Shown piece by piece: positions 1-8,331 of a stretch of DNA of 32,447 bases (position 1 is the first letter of the stretch; every line of letters begins with the position of its first letter). A program made the position numbers and the translations under genes. The notes below the pieces were generated by a model, which made no database searches, was not told the origin of the DNA, and worked only from the letters and a program-made list of their open reading frames with translations. This DNA is from Variovorax paradoxus (lineage in GTDB: Bacteria > Pseudomonadota > Gammaproteobacteria > Burkholderiales > Burkholderiaceae_C): NCBI RefSeq assembly GCF_000834655.1, contig NZ_JXQQ01000024.1:1-32447 (forward strand), in the 5' to 3' direction.

Positions 1-1447
1 GCCCGCCGCATCGGCACCGGCCGCCGCAGCACCCGCGGCCGCTCCGGCTGCCGCTGCACCCGCCGCCGCTGCTGCCGCACCCGCTGCCGCCGAGGCCGCA
101 CCCGCCGCAGCGCCCGCGCCGTCCTTCAACAAGGGCGACACCAGCTGGATGATGCTGTCCACGCTGCTCGTGATCATGATGACCATCCCGGGTCTGGCCC
201 TGTTCTACGGCGGCCTCGTGCGCAGCAAGAACATGCTGTCGGTGCTGATGCAGGTGATGGTCACCTTCTCGCTGATCGTCGTGCTGTGGCTCATTTACGG
301 CTACAGCCTCGCGTTCACCGAGGGCAATGCCTTCATCGGCGGATTCGACCGGCTCTTCATGAAGGGGATCTTCGATCCGGCCACCGGCGTGTTCGCACCC
401 GGCGCGACCTTCAGCAAGGGCGTCTACATCCCCGAGCTGCTGTTCGCCGCCTTCCAGGCCACGTTCGCCGGCATCACCTGCTGCCTGATCGTGGGTGCCT
501 TCGCCGAACGCGCCAAGTTCTCGGCCGTGCTGCTGTTCATGGTGATCTGGTTCACCTTCAGCTACGCACCGCTGGCTCACATGGTCTGGTTCTGGATGGG
601 CCCGGACGCCTACACCGCCGCCAACGTGGTGGACGCCAACAACGCCAAGGCCGGCCTGATCTGGCAGTGGGGCGCGCTGGACTTCGCAGGCGGCACCGTG
701 GTGCACATCAACGCAGCCGTCGCCGGCCTCGTAGGTGCCTTCCTGATCGGCAAGCGCGTGGGCTACGGCAAGGAAGCCTTCACGCCGCACTCGCTCACGC
801 TCACCATGGTCGGCGCCTCGCTGCTGTGGGTCGGCTGGTTCGGCTTCAACGCAGGTTCGGCCCTGGAAGCCGGCACCAGCGCCGTGCTCGCCTTCATGAA
901 CACCTTCTCGGCCACCGCCGCCGCCGTGCTCGCATGGTGCATCGGTGAAGCGCTGGTGCGCGGCAAGGCCTCGATGCTGGGTGCCGCCTCGGGTGCCGTT
1001 GCAGGCCTCGTGGCCATCACCCCGGCCGCCGGCAACGTCGGCCTGATGGGCGCCATCGTGATCGGCTTCGTCGCCGGCTTCGCCTGCCTCTGGGGCGTCA
1101 ACGGCTTGAAGAAACTGCTCGGCGCGGACGACTCGCTGGACGTGTTCGGCGTGCACGGTGTCGGCGGTATCGTCGGCGCGCTGCTGACCGGCGTGTTCAA
1201 CACCCAGGCGCTCGGCGGCCCCGGCCTCGTGGGCGACTGGGTCACGGCCAGCGTCGTCTCCAACGGCATCGGTGCCCAGGTCTGGATCCAGCTGAAGGGC
1301 GTGCTGCTGACCATCGTCTGGTCGGGCGTGGTGGCGTTCATCGCCTTCAAGATCGCCGACCTCACCATCGGCCTGCGTGTGTCGGAAGAAGAAGAGCGCG
1401 AAGGCCTCGACATCTCCTCGCACGGCGAAACCGCATACAACAGGTAA
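1..1447 (+). CDS. amt: Ammonium transporter Amt, 5' end cut off by the window
   Basis: An inner-membrane channel for ammonium/ammonia. The reading frame is open from position 2, so the first in-frame ATG at 149 is internal and not the start. The first 40 visible codons (2-121) encode 29 Ala, 9 Pro, one Ser and one Glu, a linker expected to follow a signal peptide outside the window. The conserved Amt core begins after it with an NKGDTSWM stretch and the IPGLALFYGGLVR segment. The two pore histidines lie in VVHINAAVAGL (codon 704-706) and FGVHGVGGIVG (codon 1154-1156), and the phenylalanine-gate region VGAFAERAKF is present. About eleven hydrophobic segments fit the family. Amt genes often follow a PII gene (glnK), but that region is not visible. 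A palindromic repeat and an intrinsic terminator follow the stop codon. Confidence 0.95.
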   Translation, partial: PAASAPAAAAPAAAPAAAAPAAAAAAPAAAEAAPAAAPAPSFNKGDTSWMMLSTLLVIMMTIPGLALFYGGLVRSKNMLSVLMQVMVTFSLIVVLWLIYGYSLAFTEGNAFIGGFDRLFMKGIFDPATGVFAPGATFSKGVYIPELLFAAFQATFAGITCCLIVGAFAERAKFSAVLLFMVIWFTFSYAPLAHMVWFWMGPDAYTAANVVDANNAKAGLIWQWGALDFAGGTVVHINAAVAGLVGAFLIGKRVGYGKEAFTPHSLTLTMVGASLLWVGWFGFNAGSALEAGTSAVLAFMNTFSATAAAVLAWCIGEALVRGKASMLGAASGAVAGLVAITPAAGNVGLMGAIVIGFVAGFACLWGVNGLKKLLGADDSLDVFGVHGVGGIVGALLTGVFNTQALGGPGLVGDWVTASVVSNGIGAQVWIQLKGVLLTIVWSGVVAFIAFKIADLTIGLRVSEEEEREGLDISSHGETAYNR

Positions 1448-1534
1448 ACCCCCAGGCTGCGCACTTCGTGTCGCTGCGCCCACCCCCTTGCAGGGGGCCA
1501 CACCAGCGGCCCGGCAATGCCGGTTCCGCGGTGT
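1448..1534. repeat. C-rich palindromic intergenic repeat, copy 1
   Basis: A non-coding element starting directly after the amt stop codon. It contains three hairpin-forming parts: a CACTTCGTG-type stem, a CCCCC/GGGGG stem around 1481-1497, and a long imperfect hairpin at 1500-1534 with ACACC/GGTGT, CGG/CCG and CCGGC/GCCGG pairs. The order of a CCCCCA start, a core ACTTCGTG and a C-run/G-run hairpin is shared, in reverse complement, with the element at 19541-19602, so the two appear to be members of one dispersed family. I recall similar sequences between genes in Variovorax and Acidovorax, but cannot check that here. Confidence 0.65.
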
Positions 1535-1609
1535 TCAGCGAAGAGGCAGTCGACGCAGCTTGAGTTTCAAAGAACAGAGTTTTTCAAGCGAGGTCTCCTT
1601 TGGATGTTC

Positions 1610-1646
1610 AGCCCGCGAGCGCTTCGGCGCCAGCGGGCTTTTTTTT
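1610..1646 (+). terminator. Intrinsic terminator downstream of amt
   Basis: An AGCCCGC arm pairs with GCGGGCT. After two mismatches an inner GCGC-TTCG-GCGC tetraloop stem extends the hairpin, and eight T residues (1639-1646) follow directly. This is a classical rho-independent terminator for plus-strand transcription. It isolates amt from the SMP-30 gene that starts 40 bp further on. Confidence 0.85.
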
Positions 1647-1685
1647 GCCCGTCGCCGCCATCGCCAGGGGCACAATCGCCACACC

Positions 1686-2627
1686 ATGTGGACCTCCCTC
1701 GAAGACAGCCTCTGCGCGCTCGGCGAATCGCCCTTCTGGCACCCTGAAGAACGCGCCCTCTACTGGCTCGACATCCCGGGCCGCGCCGTGCTGCGAACGC
1801 GCGGCGATATCGGAACGCCGTCCGCCACCGTCGAGCGATGGGCCCTTGCCACCGAACCCGGCTGCATGGCGCCTGCCCGGAGCGGCGGCCTGGTGATCGC
1901 GCTGCGCGACGGCATCTACCGCGCGCGCGAATGGGGCGGCGAGCTGGTCGCGATGGCGCGCGTGGAGCACGACGTGCGCACCATGCGCTTCAACGACGGC
2001 AAGTGCGACCCCCTCGGCCGCTTCTGGGGCGGCTCGCTCAACGAGGCCAAAGACCGGGCCAACGCCGCGCTCTACTGCTTCGATGCGCGCCCGGGCACCG
2101 ACATCTCGCCCACGCTCACGCAGATGGCCAACGAGTCCACCACCGCCAACGGCCTCGCGTTCTCCCCCGATGCCCGCACCCTCTACTGGGCCGACACCGC
2201 CGCGCACGTGGTGTGCGCCTGGGACTGGGATGCGGAGGCCAACGCGCTCTCGCATGCCCGGGTGTTCCACCAGTTCGACGCCAAGCCCGAAGGCTGGACG
2301 CCCGAATCGCCCGAATCGCCCGTGCGTTACGAAGGCCGCCCCGATGGCGCGACGGTCGATGCGCAAGGCCACTACTGGGTCGCGATGTTCGAAGGCGCGC
2401 AGCTGCTGCGCTTCGCGCCGTCCGGTGACATCGTGGCGTCGGTCCCGGTACCCGTTCAATGCCCGACGATGCCGTGCTTCGGCGGCGACGATCTCAAGAC
2501 GCTCTTCGTCACCAGCGGTCGCAAGGGGCGGCCCGCGGCGGAGATCGAACGGCTTCCCGCATCGGGCACGGTGATCTCCATGCGCGTCGATACGCCCGGG
2601 TTGCCTGTCAGCTTCTTCGAGGACTGA
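1686..2627 (+). CDS. SMP-30/gluconolactonase/LRE family sugar lactonase
   Basis: A 313-residue cytoplasmic six-bladed beta-propeller of the SMP-30 family, whose members hydrolyse sugar lactones such as gluconolactone with one divalent metal. The family metal ligands are visible: Glu14 in the GESPFWHP motif, Asn155 in TANGLAF and Asp220 in RPDGATVD. The start at 1686 gives the usual N-terminus (MWTSLEDSLCALGESPFW). An open frame runs back to 1377, but that part overlaps amt, the repeat and the terminator and has no family similarity. No strong ribosome binding site precedes this ATG. The gene stands alone between the amt terminator and an inverted-repeat element. Its substrate cannot be told from the sequence. 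Confidence 0.85.
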   Translation: MWTSLEDSLCALGESPFWHPEERALYWLDIPGRAVLRTRGDIGTPSATVERWALATEPGCMAPARSGGLVIALRDGIYRAREWGGELVAMARVEHDVRTMRFNDGKCDPLGRFWGGSLNEAKDRANAALYCFDARPGTDISPTLTQMANESTTANGLAFSPDARTLYWADTAAHVVCAWDWDAEANALSHARVFHQFDAKPEGWTPESPESPVRYEGRPDGATVDAQGHYWVAMFEGAQLLRFAPSGDIVASVPVPVQCPTMPCFGGDDLKTLFVTSGRKGRPAAEIERLPASGTVISMRVDTPGLPVSFFED

Positions 2628-2635
2628 AGTGGGGC

Positions 2636-2893
2636 GTTCAGGGCCCGATCCCGCCGACGGGGTACGCAGCCAAGCGAAAGTCCCCCGCCTTCGGCTCCTT
2701 CTTGATTTCGCTGCGCAAGGCACCCCATCGGCGTGCTCGTTGTTCAGCGCAGTCGTCGATCGGCCGGGCACCCGCAACGTGCCCAGGTGCTCAGGGCATC
2801 GGGTGCTCCCCGCAGCGAAATCAAGGAGGAGGGCGATGCCCGGGGGACATTCGCGGAGGGGAGTACCCGGTGGCCTGTGCACGCGCCCTGAAC
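2636..2893. repeat. 258-bp imperfect inverted-repeat intergenic element
   Basis: This element fills most of the 288-bp gap between the SMP-30 and LysR genes. Its outer ends are inverted copies (GTTCAGGGC at 2636-2644, GCCCTGAAC at 2885-2893). GGGGTAC at 2659-2665 matches GTACCC at 2863-2868. An inner pair, GATTTCGCTGC at 2704-2714 and GCAGCGAAATC at 2812-2822, is perfect over 11 bp. The matching order and spacing on both sides show one long, diverged palindrome that could fold into a cruciform or a long RNA hairpin. Weak reading frames cross it, but none resembles a protein. There is no transposase. It may be a non-autonomous mobile element or a dispersed repeat of the host lineage. Confidence 0.7.
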
Positions 2894-2915
2894 AAGCGGC
2901 CGCAACGTAGAAGCC

Positions 2916-3797
2916 ATGGCCCTCCAGCACATCCCGCCCATCCAGTGCTTGCTCACCTTCGAGGCCGTGGCGCGCTTGCGCCACGCGGGCCGCGCAGCCG
3001 ACGAGCTGTGCGTCACCCCCAGCGCCGTCAGCCACCGCATCCGCCAACTCGAAGCGCACGTCGGCTTCAAGCTCTTCGGCCGCAGCGATTTCAGCCTGAC
3101 CGCAGACGGCGCCGCCTACCTCGCGAACGTGCGCACCGGCCTCGCGGCACTGCAAGCAACGCCGCTCGCCAACGCGGCGCCGCGTGCGACGCGCCTGCGC
3201 ATCGCCGTCACGCCTACTTTCAGTCGCCAGTTCCTGATGCCCCGGCTCGAGCTGTTCCGCAACATCTACCCGGACATCGAGCTCGTGCTGCAGGTGTCGA
3301 TCCCGCTGCTCGACGTGACGGCCGAGCAGGCGGACCTCGAAGTGCGCTACGGCACCGGCGCCTATGCCGACTGCGAACACCGCCTGCTGCTCGAGGAAGA
3401 AGTGGTGCCCGCCTGCAGCCCGAGCTACCTCAACGAGTTCGGACCGTTCGACGGCTTTCGCACCGCGGCCGAGATCGCGAGCGCGCGGCTCATCCGCAGC
3501 CCGCTCGAACCCTGGGGCACCTGGTTTGCGCACTGCGGCATCGACCAGCCCGAGCCGCACGTCGGCTCGCAGTTCAACGACCTGGGCCTGGTCTACGACG
3601 CCGCCGCGAGCGGCTTCGGCGTGGCGCTGGTGCGCCAGAAGATGGGCGCCGCGTGGTTCGAATCGGGGCGGCTCGTGGCGCTCTCCGACCGGGCGGTGCC
3701 ATCGCCGCACCGGCACACCATCTGCTGGCAGCCGGGCACGCTCGAGCGCTGGGAGTGCGCGGCCTTCGTCGACTGGCTCGCGCAGAGCCTGCGCTGA
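2916..3797 (+). CDS. LysR-family regulator, GcvA-like
   Basis: A 293-residue LysR-type transcription factor. Residues about 5-65 form the winged helix-turn-helix, with the family pattern AADELCVTPSAVSHRIRQLE. The rest is the periplasmic-binding-protein-like effector domain. The N-terminal IPPIQCLLTFEAVARL segment and the LFGRS motif after the recognition helix resemble the GcvA subgroup. It is transcribed in the same direction as glcDEF and ends 125 bp before glcD, so control of glycolate oxidation is plausible. Same-strand placement is less telling than a divergent arrangement, and control of the upstream lactonase gene is also possible. The effector is unknown. Confidence 0.88.
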   Translation: MALQHIPPIQCLLTFEAVARLRHAGRAADELCVTPSAVSHRIRQLEAHVGFKLFGRSDFSLTADGAAYLANVRTGLAALQATPLANAAPRATRLRIAVTPTFSRQFLMPRLELFRNIYPDIELVLQVSIPLLDVTAEQADLEVRYGTGAYADCEHRLLLEEEVVPACSPSYLNEFGPFDGFRTAAEIASARLIRSPLEPWGTWFAHCGIDQPEPHVGSQFNDLGLVYDAAASGFGVALVRQKMGAAWFESGRLVALSDRAVPSPHRHTICWQPGTLERWECAAFVDWLAQSLR

Positions 3798-3922
3798 CCG
3801 GCCGGGCGCGCCGGCAAAGTTCTCTCAAGCGCCGCGCGAAAAAGCTTCAACCCGGCGGCGCCGCATTTCCGTAGAGTGCGGTACCCCCGAGACATTCGCC
3901 AAAAAGACAAGAGGCCTGCCGC

Positions 3923-5425
3923 ATGAATGCGCCGCTCACAGCCGTCCAGCAAGATTCGCTACAGAAAACGGAGCGCCAGTCGCAGGTGGTGCGCGCGCTG
4001 CGGGCGCACTTGCCCGCGCATGCCCTCATCTGGCATGCCGAGGACACCACGCCCTACGAGTGCGACGGACTCACGGCCTACCGGCAGCGGCCGCTCGTCG
4101 TGGCGCTGCCCGAGACCGAAGCGCAGGTCTCGGCCGTGCTCAAGACCTGCCACCAGTTGGGCGTGCCCGTGGTGGCGCGCGGCGCCGGCACCGGGCTCTC
4201 GGGCGGCGCGATGCCGCATGCGCTGGGCGTGACGCTCTCTCTGGCCAAGTTCAACCGCATCCTGAAGATCGATCCGGTGAGCCGCACGGCCGTCGTGCAG
4301 TGCGGCGTGCGCAACCTGGCGATCAGCGAGGCGGCTGCCCCGTTCAATCTCTATTACGCGCCCGACCCTTCGAGCCAGATCGCCTGCACCATCGGCGGCA
4401 ACGTGGCCGAGAACTCGGGCGGGGTGCATTGCCTGAAGTACGGCCTCACGCTGCACAACGTGCTGCGCGTGCGCGGCTTCACCGCAGAGGGCGACGCCAT
4501 CGAGTTCGGCGGCGAGGCGCTCGATGCGCCGGGGCTCGACCTGCTCGCGCTGGTCATCGGCAGCGAAGGCATGCTGGCCGTGACCACCGAGGTCACCGTC
4601 AAGCTCGTTCCAAAGCCGCAGCTCGCGCGCTGCATCATGGCCAGCTTCGACGACGTGCGCAAAGCCGGTGATGCGGTCGCGGCGGTGATCGCGGCCGGCA
4701 TCATTCCAGCGGGCCTGGAGATGATGGACAAGCCCATGACCGCCGCCGTCGAGGACTTCGTGCGCGCGGGCTACGACCTCGATGCCGCGGCGATCCTGCT
4801 GTGCGAATCCGACGGCACGCCCGAAGAAGTGGAAGAAGAAATCGGCCGCATGACCGCCGTGCTGCGCGGCTGCGGCGCCACCGCCATCGCGGTGAGCAAC
4901 AGCGAAGACGAGCGCATGAAATTCTGGAGCGGCCGCAAGAACGCCTTTCCGGCGTCGGGCCGCATCAGCCCCGACTACATGTGCCTGGATTCGACCATCC
5001 CGCGCAAGCGCCTGGCGGACATCCTGCTCGCGATCCAGGAGATGGAGAAGAAATACAACCTGCGCTGCTGCAACGTGTTCCACGCGGGCGACGGCAACCT
5101 GCATCCGCTGGTGCTTTTCGATGCGAACGATCCCGACGAGCTGCACCGCTGCGAGCTCTTCGGCGCCGACATCCTGGAGACCAGCGTTGCGATGGGCGGC
5201 ACGGTGTCGGGCGAGCACGGCGTGGGCGTGGAAAAGCTCAACAGCATGTGCGTGCAGTTCACCGCGAGCGAGAACGAGCAGATGTTCGGCGTGAAGCGCG
5301 CGTTCGACCCGGCCGGGCTCCTGAACCCCGGCAAGGTGATTCCGACGCTCCAGCGCTGCGCCGAATACGGCAAGCAGGTGGTGCGCGGCGGGAAGTTGCC
5401 GCACCCCGACCTGCCGCGCTTCTGA
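3923..5425 (+). CDS. glcD: Glycolate oxidase FAD-linked subunit GlcD
   Basis: The catalytic flavin subunit of glycolate oxidase, which oxidises glycolate to glyoxylate together with GlcE and GlcF. The protein has 500 residues, close to the 499 of E. coli GlcD. A PCMH-type FAD-binding domain occupies roughly residues 55-235, with the GAGTGLSGGAMP motif and IGGNVAENSGG. The C-terminal FAD-oxidase domain ends with the characteristic GGTVSGEHGVGVEK segment. A purine-rich AAGAGG lies about eight bases before the ATG at 3923. It heads the operon glcD-glcE-glcF, with gaps of 28 and 19 bp. The 125 bp upstream probably hold the promoter, but no clear -35/-10 pair could be picked. The closely related D-lactate dehydrogenases lack GlcE/GlcF partners, so the context favours GlcD. 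Confidence 0.95.
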   Translation: MNAPLTAVQQDSLQKTERQSQVVRALRAHLPAHALIWHAEDTTPYECDGLTAYRQRPLVVALPETEAQVSAVLKTCHQLGVPVVARGAGTGLSGGAMPHALGVTLSLAKFNRILKIDPVSRTAVVQCGVRNLAISEAAAPFNLYYAPDPSSQIACTIGGNVAENSGGVHCLKYGLTLHNVLRVRGFTAEGDAIEFGGEALDAPGLDLLALVIGSEGMLAVTTEVTVKLVPKPQLARCIMASFDDVRKAGDAVAAVIAAGIIPAGLEMMDKPMTAAVEDFVRAGYDLDAAAILLCESDGTPEEVEEEIGRMTAVLRGCGATAIAVSNSEDERMKFWSGRKNAFPASGRISPDYMCLDSTIPRKRLADILLAIQEMEKKYNLRCCNVFHAGDGNLHPLVLFDANDPDELHRCELFGADILETSVAMGGTVSGEHGVGVEKLNSMCVQFTASENEQMFGVKRAFDPAGLLNPGKVIPTLQRCAEYGKQVVRGGKLPHPDLPRF

Positions 5426-5453
5426 GAGCGGCAACCAGAACAAGAACGAGACC

Positions 5454-6545
5454 ATGGATCCAGCTCTCCACCAGATCGTCGAGCGCATCCGCGCCGCAGC
5501 CACAGACGCCACGCCGCTTTGCATTCGCGGCGGCGGCACCAAGGATTTCTACGGCGAGGCGCTGCATGGCGAGGTCCTCGACACCACCGCGCTCGCGGGC
5601 ATCACGAGCTACGAGCCGAGCGAGCTCGTCGTCACCGTGCGCGCAGGTACGCCGCTCGCCGAGCTCGAAGCCGCGCTGGCCGAGAAGGGGCAGTGCCTGC
5701 CCTTCGAGCCGCCACGCTTCGGCAGCAACGGCACGGTGGGCGGCATGGTCGCCGCCGGGCTGAGCGGCCCTGCGCGTGCCAGCGTGGGCGCGGTGCGCGA
5801 CTACGTGCTCGGGGCCACGCTGGTCAACGGCCGCGGCGACGTCCTGAGCTTCGGCGGACAGGTGATGAAGAACGTCGCGGGCTACGACGTCTCGCGCGTG
5901 CTGGCCGGCTCGCTCGGCACACTGGGCGTGATCGCGGAAGTGAGCCTCAAGGTGCTGCCCGTCGCGCCCGCCGAGGCCACGCTCGAATTCGCCTGCAGCC
6001 AGGCCGACGCATTGAGGCTGCTCAACGAATGGGGTGGCCGGCCGTTGCCGCTGAACGCGAGCTGCTGGTTCGAGTACGGCGGCGCCGGTGCGCTCTATCT
6101 GCGGCTGCGTGGCGCGGTTGCGGCCGTGGAAGCGGCATGCACGCACCTGGGCGGCGAGCGCAAGGACGACGCACGCGCCGCCGTCGATTGGCAGGCGCTG
6201 CGCGACCAGCAGTTGCCGTGGTTCGACACCGCGAATGGACCGGACGCACTCTGGCGGCTGTCGGTGCCGCAGACCGCGCCCGTGCTCGCCATCGACGGCA
6301 ACGCGCCGTTGATCGAATGGCATGGCGGCCAGCGCTGGTACAAGGCGCTGCCCGGGCAGGCCGCGCGCATCCGCGAGATCGCGCACGCGGCAGGCGGTCA
6401 CGCCACGCTGTTCAGGACATCGGCCTCCGACACTCCCCGCTTCGACGCACTGAGCGCCCCGATCGCCCGCATTCACCGCGCGCTGATGCACGAGTTCGAT
6501 CCGCACCGCATCTTCAACCGCGGCCGGCTTTTCGCAGACGAATAA
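5454..6545 (+). CDS. glcE: Glycolate oxidase subunit GlcE
   Basis: The second FAD-binding subunit of glycolate oxidase. At 363 residues it is slightly longer than E. coli GlcE (350). It resembles a shortened GlcD: a PCMH FAD-binding fold carries IRGGGTKDFYG near the N-terminus and GTVGGMVAAGLSGPAR around residue 100. The large C-terminal catalytic part of GlcD is largely missing. The QVMKNVAGYDVSRVLAGSLG segment is typical of GlcE. It lies between glcD and glcF on the same strand with short gaps, so the three are almost certainly one transcript. The C-terminus (HRIFNRGRLF) is the normal family ending. Confidence 0.95.
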   Translation: MDPALHQIVERIRAAATDATPLCIRGGGTKDFYGEALHGEVLDTTALAGITSYEPSELVVTVRAGTPLAELEAALAEKGQCLPFEPPRFGSNGTVGGMVAAGLSGPARASVGAVRDYVLGATLVNGRGDVLSFGGQVMKNVAGYDVSRVLAGSLGTLGVIAEVSLKVLPVAPAEATLEFACSQADALRLLNEWGGRPLPLNASCWFEYGGAGALYLRLRGAVAAVEAACTHLGGERKDDARAAVDWQALRDQQLPWFDTANGPDALWRLSVPQTAPVLAIDGNAPLIEWHGGQRWYKALPGQAARIREIAHAAGGHATLFRTSASDTPRFDALSAPIARIHRALMHEFDPHRIFNRGRLFADE

Positions 6546-6564
6546 AAAGAGACCACACCCCGCG

Positions 6565-7800
6565 ATGCAAACCGAACTCGCCCCCGAATTCCGTGACACC
6601 GACGAAGGCCGCGAGGCCGAAGCGATCCTGCGCAAGTGCGTGCACTGCGGCTTCTGCACCGCCACCTGCCCGACCTACCAGCTGCTGGGCGACGAGCTCG
6701 ACGGCCCGCGCGGACGCATCTACCTCATCAAGCAGGTGCTCGAGGGCAAGGCGCCGACGCGCAGCACGCAACTGCACCTGGACCGGTGCCTCACCTGCCG
6801 CAATTGCGAGAGCACCTGCCCGAGCGGCGTGCAGTACGGCAACCTCGTGGACATCGGCCGCAAGATCGTCGACGAGAAAGTGCCGCGTCCCGCAATGGAA
6901 TCGGCCACGCGCTGGCTGTTGAAAGAGGGACTGCCGTCGCCGCTCTTCGGCCCCGCGATGAAGCTCGGGCAGTCGGTGCGCGGGCTCCTGCCCGATGCGC
7001 TCAAGGCCAAGGTGCCGGCGAAGCAGGAGGCGGGCGCCTGGCCCACCGCCACGCATGCGCGCAAGGTGCTGATGCTCGCGGGCTGCGTGCAGCCGTCGAT
7101 GATGCCCAACATCAACAGCGCCACCGCGCGCGTGCTCGATGCGGCCGGTATCCAGGTCGTGATCGCCAAGGAGGCGGGCTGCTGCGGCGCGGTGAAGTTC
7201 CACCTCAACGACCAGGAGGGCGGCAAGGCGCAGATGCGCGCCAACATCGATGCATGGTGGCCGCAGGTCGAGCGCAACGAGATCGAGGCCATCGTGATGA
7301 ACGCATCGGGCTGCGGCGTCACCGTGCGCGAGTACGGCCACATGCTGCAGCACGATGCGGCCTACGCGGCGAAGGCGGCGCGCATCAGCGAACTGACGCG
7401 CGACCTGAGCGAGCTGCTGCCCGATCTCGTTCCCGCACTGAAGGGCCGCGTGCGCGCGCCGGAGGGCGTGGTCGCCTACCACCCGCCGTGCACGTTGCAG
7501 CATGGCCAGAAACTGCGCGGCGGTGTCGAGACGCACCTGCGCGCGCTCGGCTTCGACGTGCGCGTGGCCATGAACGAATCGCACCTGTGCTGCGGCTCCG
7601 CGGGCACGTATTCGGTGCTGCAGCCCGAGCTGGCCTACCCGCTGCGCGACCGCAAGCTGGGGCATCTGAAGCAGCTGCAACCGACCACCATCGCCTCGGC
7701 CAACATCGGCTGCATCACGCACCTGCAAAGCGGCAGCGGAGAGACGCCGGTGCGGCACTGGGTGGAGCTCTTGGACGCCGCGCTGGGCAAGAGAGGGTAG
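6565..7800 (+). CDS. glcF: Glycolate oxidase iron-sulfur subunit GlcF
   Basis: The electron-transfer subunit of glycolate oxidase, 411 residues (E. coli 407). Two ferredoxin-type 4Fe-4S motifs are intact: Cys25-X2-Cys28-X2-Cys31-X3-Cys35-Pro and Cys75-X2-Cys78-X2-Cys81-X3-Cys85-Pro. Two cysteine-rich CCG motifs follow (EAGCCGAVKFH and SHLCCGSAGTY), as in heterodisulfide-reductase-type subunits. It would pass electrons from GlcD/GlcE to the membrane quinone pool. It is the last gene of glcDEF, and a 95-bp gap separates it from an unrelated secreted protein gene. Confidence 0.96.
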   Translation: MQTELAPEFRDTDEGREAEAILRKCVHCGFCTATCPTYQLLGDELDGPRGRIYLIKQVLEGKAPTRSTQLHLDRCLTCRNCESTCPSGVQYGNLVDIGRKIVDEKVPRPAMESATRWLLKEGLPSPLFGPAMKLGQSVRGLLPDALKAKVPAKQEAGAWPTATHARKVLMLAGCVQPSMMPNINSATARVLDAAGIQVVIAKEAGCCGAVKFHLNDQEGGKAQMRANIDAWWPQVERNEIEAIVMNASGCGVTVREYGHMLQHDAAYAAKAARISELTRDLSELLPDLVPALKGRVRAPEGVVAYHPPCTLQHGQKLRGGVETHLRALGFDVRVAMNESHLCCGSAGTYSVLQPELAYPLRDRKLGHLKQLQPTTIASANIGCITHLQSGSGETPVRHWVELLDAALGKRG

Positions 7801-7895
7801 GGCCTGATCGCACAGCAAGGCAGGGTGCGGTCCGACTCGCGCGGCGGGCGCTGGCGACGCATCATCGCGGCACCGAATCTCAAGGAGCCCGTGCC

Positions 7896-8321
7896 ATGTC
7901 CCACCTTACCCAACTTTCGCTGCGACGCGTTCTGCTGGCCTGCGCTTGCGCGGCCGGTGCGGTGGCGGCGCACGCCCAGTCCGCGATGCCCGCGTGGCAG
8001 GGCACCGGCGCGACGCGCTATGTGTGCGGCGGCATCGGCTCCGACGAATCGAACGCCATGCGCGCGGCAATGAAGGAGCACCCGCTCTCGCTGCTGTTCG
8101 CACGCGCCGACGGCGCCTACATGGCGAGCGTGGACGTCGCGATCAAGGGCGGAGAAACCAATTCTTCCGCCGCCATGGTTTTTCGCGCCGGCGGCCCGGT
8201 GTGCCTGATCGACATCCCCGATGGGCGATACACCATCGACGTCACCACGCCCGGCGGGCAGGCCAAGAGCCAGACGGTGACGGTGGGTGGCGGCGCGAAG
8301 ACCGCCAGCTTCCGGTTCTGA
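7896..8321 (+). CDS. Small secreted protein of unknown function
   Basis: A 141-residue protein I cannot assign to a named family. Residues about 9-27 form a signal peptide (RRVLLACACAAGAVAAHAQ) with probable cleavage after Ala-His-Ala, so the mature protein is periplasmic. It contains a short charged segment starting YVCGGIGSDESNAMRAAMK and a C-terminal half that looks like a small beta-sandwich (DIPDGRYTIDVTTPGGQ). The latter recalls carboxypeptidase-regulatory-like or Ig-like folds, but this is inference. A good AAGGAG ribosome binding site at 7882-7887 lies eight bases before the ATG and fixes the start. It is convergent with the glutathione peroxidase gene, with ten bases between stop codons. 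Confidence 0.75.
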   Translation: MSHLTQLSLRRVLLACACAAGAVAAHAQSAMPAWQGTGATRYVCGGIGSDESNAMRAAMKEHPLSLLFARADGAYMASVDVAIKGGETNSSAAMVFRAGGPVCLIDIPDGRYTIDVTTPGGQAKSQTVTVGGGAKTASFRF

Positions 8322-8331
8322 AGAAAGGCGG

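Noticed and set aside
149..151. The ATG at 149 as the amt start
   Set aside because: The frame is open upstream and the residues before it (FNKGDTSW) are part of the conserved Amt sequence.
1608..3716. A 702-codon open frame on the minus strand
   Set aside because: It crosses the SMP-30 gene, the palindromic element and the LysR gene in antisense and has no family features, so it is a GC-driven shadow.
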